32,373 nucleotides of DNA. Source: a bacterium (GTDB lineage Bacteria > Cyanobacteriota > Vampirovibrionia > Obscuribacterales > JAKAZS01). Below the pieces are notes generated by a model. The model was not told the DNA's origin. It made no database searches and saw nothing but the letters and a program-made list of their open reading frames with translations. The position numbers and the translations under genes are program-made. Numbering within the stretch: position 1 is the stretch's first letter; each line of letters opens with the position of its first letter. The stretch lies in assembly GCA_021815785.1 (NCBI GenBank), contig JAKAZS010000034.1, forward strand, positions 1-32,373, in the 5' to 3' direction. Below, piece after piece: positions 29,901-32,373 of this stretch.

Positions 29901-32373
29901 TCAAGTTTATTTAATATAGATTCAAATTTAGTCACTTTAAACGCAACTTCAAATAATGTTTACGTAAACGACACTGCCAGTGGCAATATCACATTAACCA
30001 ACGTTTTGGCTCAAGGCAATAATGTCGGTAATGCAGCAGCTGGTTTATTTGAGTTTAACGCCACAAATGCTACAACGGCTGGTAATATAGAAACCGCAAC
30101 CGGGGCTAGTATAAACGCTCCAAGTATTATATTAAATTCCGTAATTGGTTCTATTGGCAATAGTACCAGCGCTGTAAATGTGAATACGAATAAACTTACT
30201 CAAACTAGTAGTAATTTAACATTAACTAGCGCTCAAGGCGCTTATATTGCGGATAGTTCTACTAATTCATTAAATTTATTAGCTTCAAATGTTGGTAACA
30301 ATCAAACGTTAGAATTAAGCAACGCCAGTTCAATAGTTGTAAGTGGCTTAGTTCAAGCGGGCAGCGATAGTGGTAGTGGGAGTATTAGCTTGACAGTTAA
30401 TGGAACTGGAACAGTAACCACTTTAGCAACTGGCGATAATTTACAGGCTGGAACGGTTAGTGTAACCACAACTGGTGGGAATATTGGATTTCTAGGCGCT
30501 AATTTATTAGTTGATGCTGGTTTATTAAGTGTCAATACGGGTCTAACTGTAAACACGGCTAGTGCCTATGTAAATAATACTTATACCGGTCAAATGAGTT
30601 TAGACTCTAGCCAGGTAGGTAATTCTGGAACACTAGACATTGTAGCTACTGGTGGTATTTTAGTTGGTGGTTTTGTTACAGCCGGCAGTGCTAGTGGGAC
30701 AGGCGTAATTGATTTAAGTGCCAATGGAACTGGTAGCATAAGTTCTATAGCTAGTTTAACGGCTGGAACCGTTAATTTAACTACAACTGGTGGCAATATT
30801 GGCAACAGTGCTAATGCTATTATTGTTGACAGTAGTGCGTTGAGTGTAAATACTGGCAGCATTTCAACAATAGCTAGCGCCTATGTAACTGATATATTTA
30901 CCGGTAGTTTAGTGCTAAATGCTAGTTCAGTTGGCAGTTTAGGAACGTTAGATGTAGCTTCTAATGGATCGATGGTTGTAAGTGGAGTGATTTCAGCTGG
31001 AAGTGACACAGGCTTAGGTGTGATTAATTTAACTACTAGTGGAGCGGGTGGCGGTATCACACAGGCTGCTCTAACCGATACAATAACAGCTGGTAGTGTA
31101 AGTTTATTAACGACTGGCGGTAATATAGGTTCAAGCACAACTGACTTAGCCGTTAATGCTAATACTTTAAGTGTTAATACTGGCACTAGTAATATGACTG
31201 CTAGCGCTTATGTTAGCGATGCCTATACAGGCAGTTTAAGTTTAAAAGATAGTCAGGTAGGTGACAGTGGAACGTTGAGTTTGTCAGCTAGTGGAGCTAT
31301 TGCTTTAAGCGGGCCTATTACAGCTGGGGTCGATAGTGGATCGGGAACTATTAATTTAACTGCAAGTGGTGGAGTTAATGGAACAATTACCCAATTAACG
31401 ATTAGTGATTTACCAACAGCTGGAACCGTCAATTTAGTAACAGCGGGTGGTAATATTGGATCTTTAGCTAATATTTTAACCATCGATACCGATAATTTAA
31501 GTGTAAATACAGGTAATACCGTAACCACGGCTAGCGCTTATTTAACAGATAGTAATATTGATAATGTTAATCTAAACGCAAGCTCAGTCGGTTCAGCTGG
31601 AACATTAGATATAACAGCAGCTAATGGAATTGTAGTTAATGGAGTTATCGCAGCTGGATTCGATAATGGTTCTGGTGTTATTAATTTAACAGCTGGTGGT
31701 ACTGGAGCAATAACGCAAGCGTTGTTATTAAATTATCTGCAAGCTGGCAATATAAGTTTAGTTACAGACGGTGGTAATATTGGTTCACCAAGTAATGACG
31801 TAACTATCGATAGTAATTTTGTTAGCATTTCAACTGGTGGCTCGACAGGTAGCGCTTACGTATCTGATAATAGCCCTAATACTATAACGATAAATCAGGC
31901 TCTTGTTGGAACAGCTAATGGCGATATTTTTGTTTTTTCTGGCTTTAATAGTTCAACAACCAGTATTTTAGAAGGCAGTGGGGTCGAAATAACAGCCCCG
32001 CAAGCTGTAATAGTTTCGGTTAACGGCAATATTGGTACGAGTGCTAGCTTATTTAATATTGATTCTAACCTGGTAACCTTAAACACCACTTCTAATAGCG
32101 TATATGCAAATGATAGTGCCAGTGGAGCTATCGTTTTGACCAATTTTAACGGACAGGGAAATTTAGTTAATAATGCAGCTGCTGGTATTTATGAGTTTAA
32201 CGCCACAAATGCTACAATGGCTGGTAATATAGAAACCGCAACCGGAGCTAGTATAAACGCTCCAAGTATTATATTAAATTCCGTAATTGGTTCTATTGGC
32301 AATAGTACCAGCGCTGTAAATGTGAATACGAATAAACTTACTCAAACTAGTAGTAATTTAACATTAACTAGCG
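26976..32373 (+). CDS. Second giant repetitive surface/secreted protein, paralogue of 18648-26480, 3'-truncated by the window end
   Basis: Manual translation from ATG 26976 (ggag upstream) runs without a stop to the window end: MTINNNNSIVKNDTIINYNDVNIIVQKVAKQIHLGQQHLSSKHSLVKKLTVFLLALMLPLSQSACVLANE... and aligns with the first giant protein over its N-terminus. Confidence 0.92.
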   Translation, partial: MTINNNNSIVKNDTIINYNDVNIIVQKVAKQIHLGQQHLSSKHSLVKKLTVFLLALMLPLSQSACVLANEIGASNASATAAASHHHNVEAPNYVTAAAHAVATINPSVVNPNVEINSILHSVVNSSLDLSSVLHNVNVGALSHDVSIMAGNHNLEVSSNQALTPAEALVVSQVLATNHQTLVLDALGQATSGSLNASTLGNTVNNLQVSRGVTLVDNSKALTLTGNLANYGDIVFSGSGNLTANNILNESGAQISANGVLGLTTHELINEGGIYGSNGVNINASFIYNSATVEAGLGSINIASVNALDITGAQNSVFEATNGNINVDVSANSLASGMNLAFGNYLSNELNLNAGSGYIQGSTGNVTGQININADSAHLASAAKDMLLGNDLVKGDPTYVNTAGNITINGAVTSTGANLAIIASGNINVASGTTATINTQGTTSAGGNLVMIAGLGTNVSGGGANSSTIPTGGSPATSTVTVSLGATSGNAGGNIDLVNGNTGLTPGLNVITTAGNGTNTAGGSVTLIAVPNSITGSGGQILTSNGTTSFGIDTSGTGSAYNGNVLIVAGGLSSGLAVELGSVTTTSTGETGGGGNVSIYSATPSVQTVNFDTTGTQSAAITVNTSNLVTSDIVINGNITAPNVTASGVVTLATGGQILMGANTITGNTLNVSDGLGNFGSLGTNVSLDVSYLSVNVANGSAYLSSPGSVTVNTSAVSSGGFFYLRSNNNITLNGTITAGSANGSGIIGLVTLTGNIAQNSNADVLTAGNVSLTANSDIGSTTNNIYIDTASASIVVATPGLANVYVSDNYTGNVNFAGATTPTTSGNFDFSTLGNLVINSSFNMGSDNSASVLQLQANGSIIQGSVPPNTPYILTAGTVNLLTNGGNIGSLNNNVVIDADTVNISTGGLSGSSYVFDNSPNDILINQATVGSASNDVFAFTGLNGSTTYITEATGLVITAGQVIIASQNGNIGLGSSLFNIDSNLVTLNATSNNVYVNDTASGNITLTNVLAQGNNVGNAAAGLFEFNATNATTAGNIETATGASINAPSIILNSVIGSIGNSTSAVNVNTNKLTQTSSNLTLTSAQGAYIADSSTNSLNLLASNVGNNQTLELSNASSIVVSGLVQAGSDSGSGSISLTVNGTGTVTTLATGDNLQAGTVSVTTTGGNIGFLGANLLVDAGLLSVNTGLTVNTASAYVNNTYTGQMSLDSSQVGNSGTLDIVATGGILVGGFVTAGSASGTGVIDLSANGTGSISSIASLTAGTVNLTTTGGNIGNSANAIIVDSSALSVNTGSISTIASAYVTDIFTGSLVLNASSVGSLGTLDVASNGSMVVSGVISAGSDTGLGVINLTTSGAGGGITQAALTDTITAGSVSLLTTGGNIGSSTTDLAVNANTLSVNTGTSNMTASAYVSDAYTGSLSLKDSQVGDSGTLSLSASGAIALSGPITAGVDSGSGTINLTASGGVNGTITQLTISDLPTAGTVNLVTAGGNIGSLANILTIDTDNLSVNTGNTVTTASAYLTDSNIDNVNLNASSVGSAGTLDITAANGIVVNGVIAAGFDNGSGVINLTAGGTGAITQALLLNYLQAGNISLVTDGGNIGSPSNDVTIDSNFVSISTGGSTGSAYVSDNSPNTITINQALVGTANGDIFVFSGFNSSTTSILEGSGVEITAPQAVIVSVNGNIGTSASLFNIDSNLVTLNTTSNSVYANDSASGAIVLTNFNGQGNLVNNAAAGIYEFNATNATMAGNIETATGASINAPSIILNSVIGSIGNSTSAVNVNTNKLTQTSSNLTLTS
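30051..30231 (+). repeat. Copy 1 of a 181-bp near-identical direct repeat inside the second giant gene
   Basis: gagtttaacgccacaaatgctacaacggctgg...ttaacattaactagcg; two mismatches by eye against 32193-32373. Confidence 0.92.
32193..32373 (+). repeat. Copy 2 of the 181-bp near-identical direct repeat, cut by the window end
   Basis: Same sequence at an offset of 2142 bp (714 codons, in frame). Confidence 0.92.

Noticed and set aside
26853-32143. Antisense ORFs at 26853-27089 and 28289-32143
   Set aside because: Same artefact over the second giant gene, which the track omitted because it has no stop in the window.
18648-32373. CRISPR array or non-coding tandem repeats in the repetitive region
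   Set aside because: Repeats are long, degenerate and preserve one reading frame, so they are protein-level repeats and not direct repeats with spacers.

Overview
AT-rich bacterial window. The RpaB-like response regulator and overall gene content suggest a cyanobacteria-related, possibly non-photosynthetic lineage; this is inference only. From left to right: the 3' part of a GT39-like membrane glycosyltransferase; a GT2 glycosyltransferase; a TPR-like membrane protein; a GC-rich non-coding island with a terminator-like hairpin (candidate minus-strand ncRNA); a degraded ankyrin fragment; a minus-strand housekeeping block (OmpR/RpaB-type regulator, HtrA protease, PlsY, Der, J-domain protein, RNase E/G); a plus-strand block (RelA/SpoT, RdgB/HAM1, a Cys-rich mini-protein, a cytidine-deaminase-like protein lacking catalytic residues, UbiD-family decarboxylase); and two tandem paralogous giant repetitive exoprotein genes. 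The first giant gene is complete (2610 aa). The second starts at 26976, stays open to the window edge, and is absent from the supplied ORF track. The most interesting features are the giant repeat-protein pair (modular repeats, a recent internal 714-codon-spaced duplication, a FecR-like C-terminal cap), the deaminase pseudoenzyme, the Cys-rich mini-protein coupled to rdgB, and the candidate ncRNA.
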